7,797 nucleotides of DNA. It comes from Rhodobacteraceae bacterium UBA3087 (GTDB lineage: Bacteria; Pseudomonadota; Alphaproteobacteria; Rhodobacterales; Rhodobacteraceae). The notes beneath the pieces are model-generated. The model saw only the letters and a program-made list of their open reading frames with translations, made no database searches and had not been told where the DNA came from. Numbering within the stretch: the stretch's first letter is position 1; each line of letters begins with the position of its first letter. Where the stretch lies: positions 1 to 7,797 of the forward strand of contig DFBF01000076.1 in assembly GCA_002367285.1 (NCBI GenBank). Direction: 5' to 3'. The position numbers were made by a program, and so were the translations under genes. Of this stretch, positions 7,325 to 7,797 are shown in pieces.

Positions 7325-7338
7325 GCCTTACCGCTGCG
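7313..7338. terminator. Hairpin across the lolA/transglycosylase stop codons (candidate bidirectional terminator)
   Basis: On the plus strand CGCGGCGGT (7313-7321) pairs with ACCGCTGCG (7330-7338) over 9 positions, with one G-U pair (7316/7335) and an 8-base loop. The stem covers the last lolA codons, both stop codons and the last codons of the opposing gene. On the minus strand the G-U becomes an A-C mismatch, and a short TTT follows the stem. There is no long T-run in either direction, so termination strength is uncertain. With 3 bases between stops, any terminator has to overlap coding sequence. Confidence 0.5.
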
Positions 7339-7797
7339 AACAGCTTGCCAGTTGTGTGCGATAGGTTTCCGCCCGCACCGCTGTTTGATCCGCAATTCTG
7401 ACCAGCCAGGACTTGGACCGATAGGTGCCACGCCGATATCCTGACCGCCCGTCGTGATAGGCCAGATATTGATTGCGCGCATCTGTCAGGGGAATGCCAA
7501 GCTCTTCATTGCTCTGGGACATATACCAGCCCATGAAATCGGTCGCGTCACGAATGTCATCGCGTTTGGCACCGCGGCCACCTTCGGCGCGCTGGTATTC
7601 CTTCCAGGTTGCGTCCAGCGCCTGGGCATAGCCATAAGCGCTGCTTTGACGCCCCATCGGCACCACGCCAACGATGTATTGAATCGGCGTGCGATTGTTG
7701 CCGATGAATTTGCTTTCCTGGTAAATCACCGCCATCTGGACATGCACAGGCACGCCCCATTTCCGGGCCGTGCGTTTCATTGCCGACAGGTAATTCG
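7328..7797 (-). CDS. Lytic transglycosylase-like (SLT domain) protein, 5' end outside the window
   Basis: The protein resembles the lysozyme-like SLT fold that cleaves the MurNAc-GlcNAc bond of peptidoglycan in the periplasm. The frame is open to the right edge: five codons (NYLSA) precede the ATG at 7778-7780, which is therefore probably internal, and any signal peptide or lipobox would lie beyond 7797. Counting from that Met, the likely catalytic Glu22 is in AVIYQESKF (18-25), SSAYGYAQALDATW (46-59) matches the glycine-aromatic-glutamine segment, and YLAYHDGRSGYRRGTY (105-120) corresponds to the AYNAG-type motif near the C terminus of SLT domains. It is compact, with only about 30 residues after that motif, which suits small SLT lipoproteins of about 200 residues rather than MltC- or Slt70-type enzymes. 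It converges on lolA. Assignment to the fold is firm; activity is inferred from the motifs. Confidence 0.85.
   Translation of the reverse strand, partial: NYLSAMKRTARKWGVPVHVQMAVIYQESKFIGNNRTPIQYIVGVVPMGRQSSAYGYAQALDATWKEYQRAEGGRGAKRDDIRDATDFMGWYMSQSNEELGIPLTDARNQYLAYHDGRSGYRRGTYRSKSWLVRIADQTAVRAETYRTQLASCSQR

Noticed and set aside
1..7797. FtsK-orienting KOPS-like octamers (GGGNAGGG) that might tell the replication arm
   Set aside because: I saw no exact match by eye, only near matches such as CCCTGCCG around 1003-1010; a count over a much larger region would be needed.

Overview
This window is an ordinary chromosomal segment of a GC-rich alphaproteobacterium, most likely a Rhodobacterales (roseobacter-type) species. 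The inference rests on high GC codon usage, a FtsK of alphaproteobacterial type with a long Pro/Ala/Glu-rich linker, and the mix of housekeeping genes. No marker in the window fixes the species. I see no mobile element, integrase, CRISPR array, tRNA or rRNA.

Layout. The left edge (1-960, minus strand) holds most of a ubiquinone-pathway FAD hydroxylase (UbiH/UbiF/COQ6 family) that runs off the window. It is divergent from an amidase-signature amidase (1044-2372, plus). After a gap with two consecutive hairpins comes a compact same-strand group: a DapC-like PLP aminotransferase (2502-3680; alternative start 2466), the DNA translocase FtsK (3695-6646) and the periplasmic lipoprotein chaperone LolA (6713-7324). 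The right edge (7328-7797, minus) is the C-terminal part of a lytic-transglycosylase (SLT-fold) protein. It converges on lolA with only 3 bases between stop codons, and a hairpin straddles both stops.

How the genes relate. Four of the six act on the cell envelope or division: DapC would supply diaminopimelate for peptidoglycan (and lysine), FtsK moves chromosomes at the septum, LolA carries lipoproteins to the outer membrane, and the SLT protein would cut peptidoglycan. The ubiquinone hydroxylase and the amidase have no evident link to this theme.

I found no previously undescribed system. The best structural signal is a long, nearly perfect hairpin (2445-2484) before the aminotransferase. 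It places one of the two candidate start codons in its loop. Next is the terminator-like hairpin across the lolA/transglycosylase junction.
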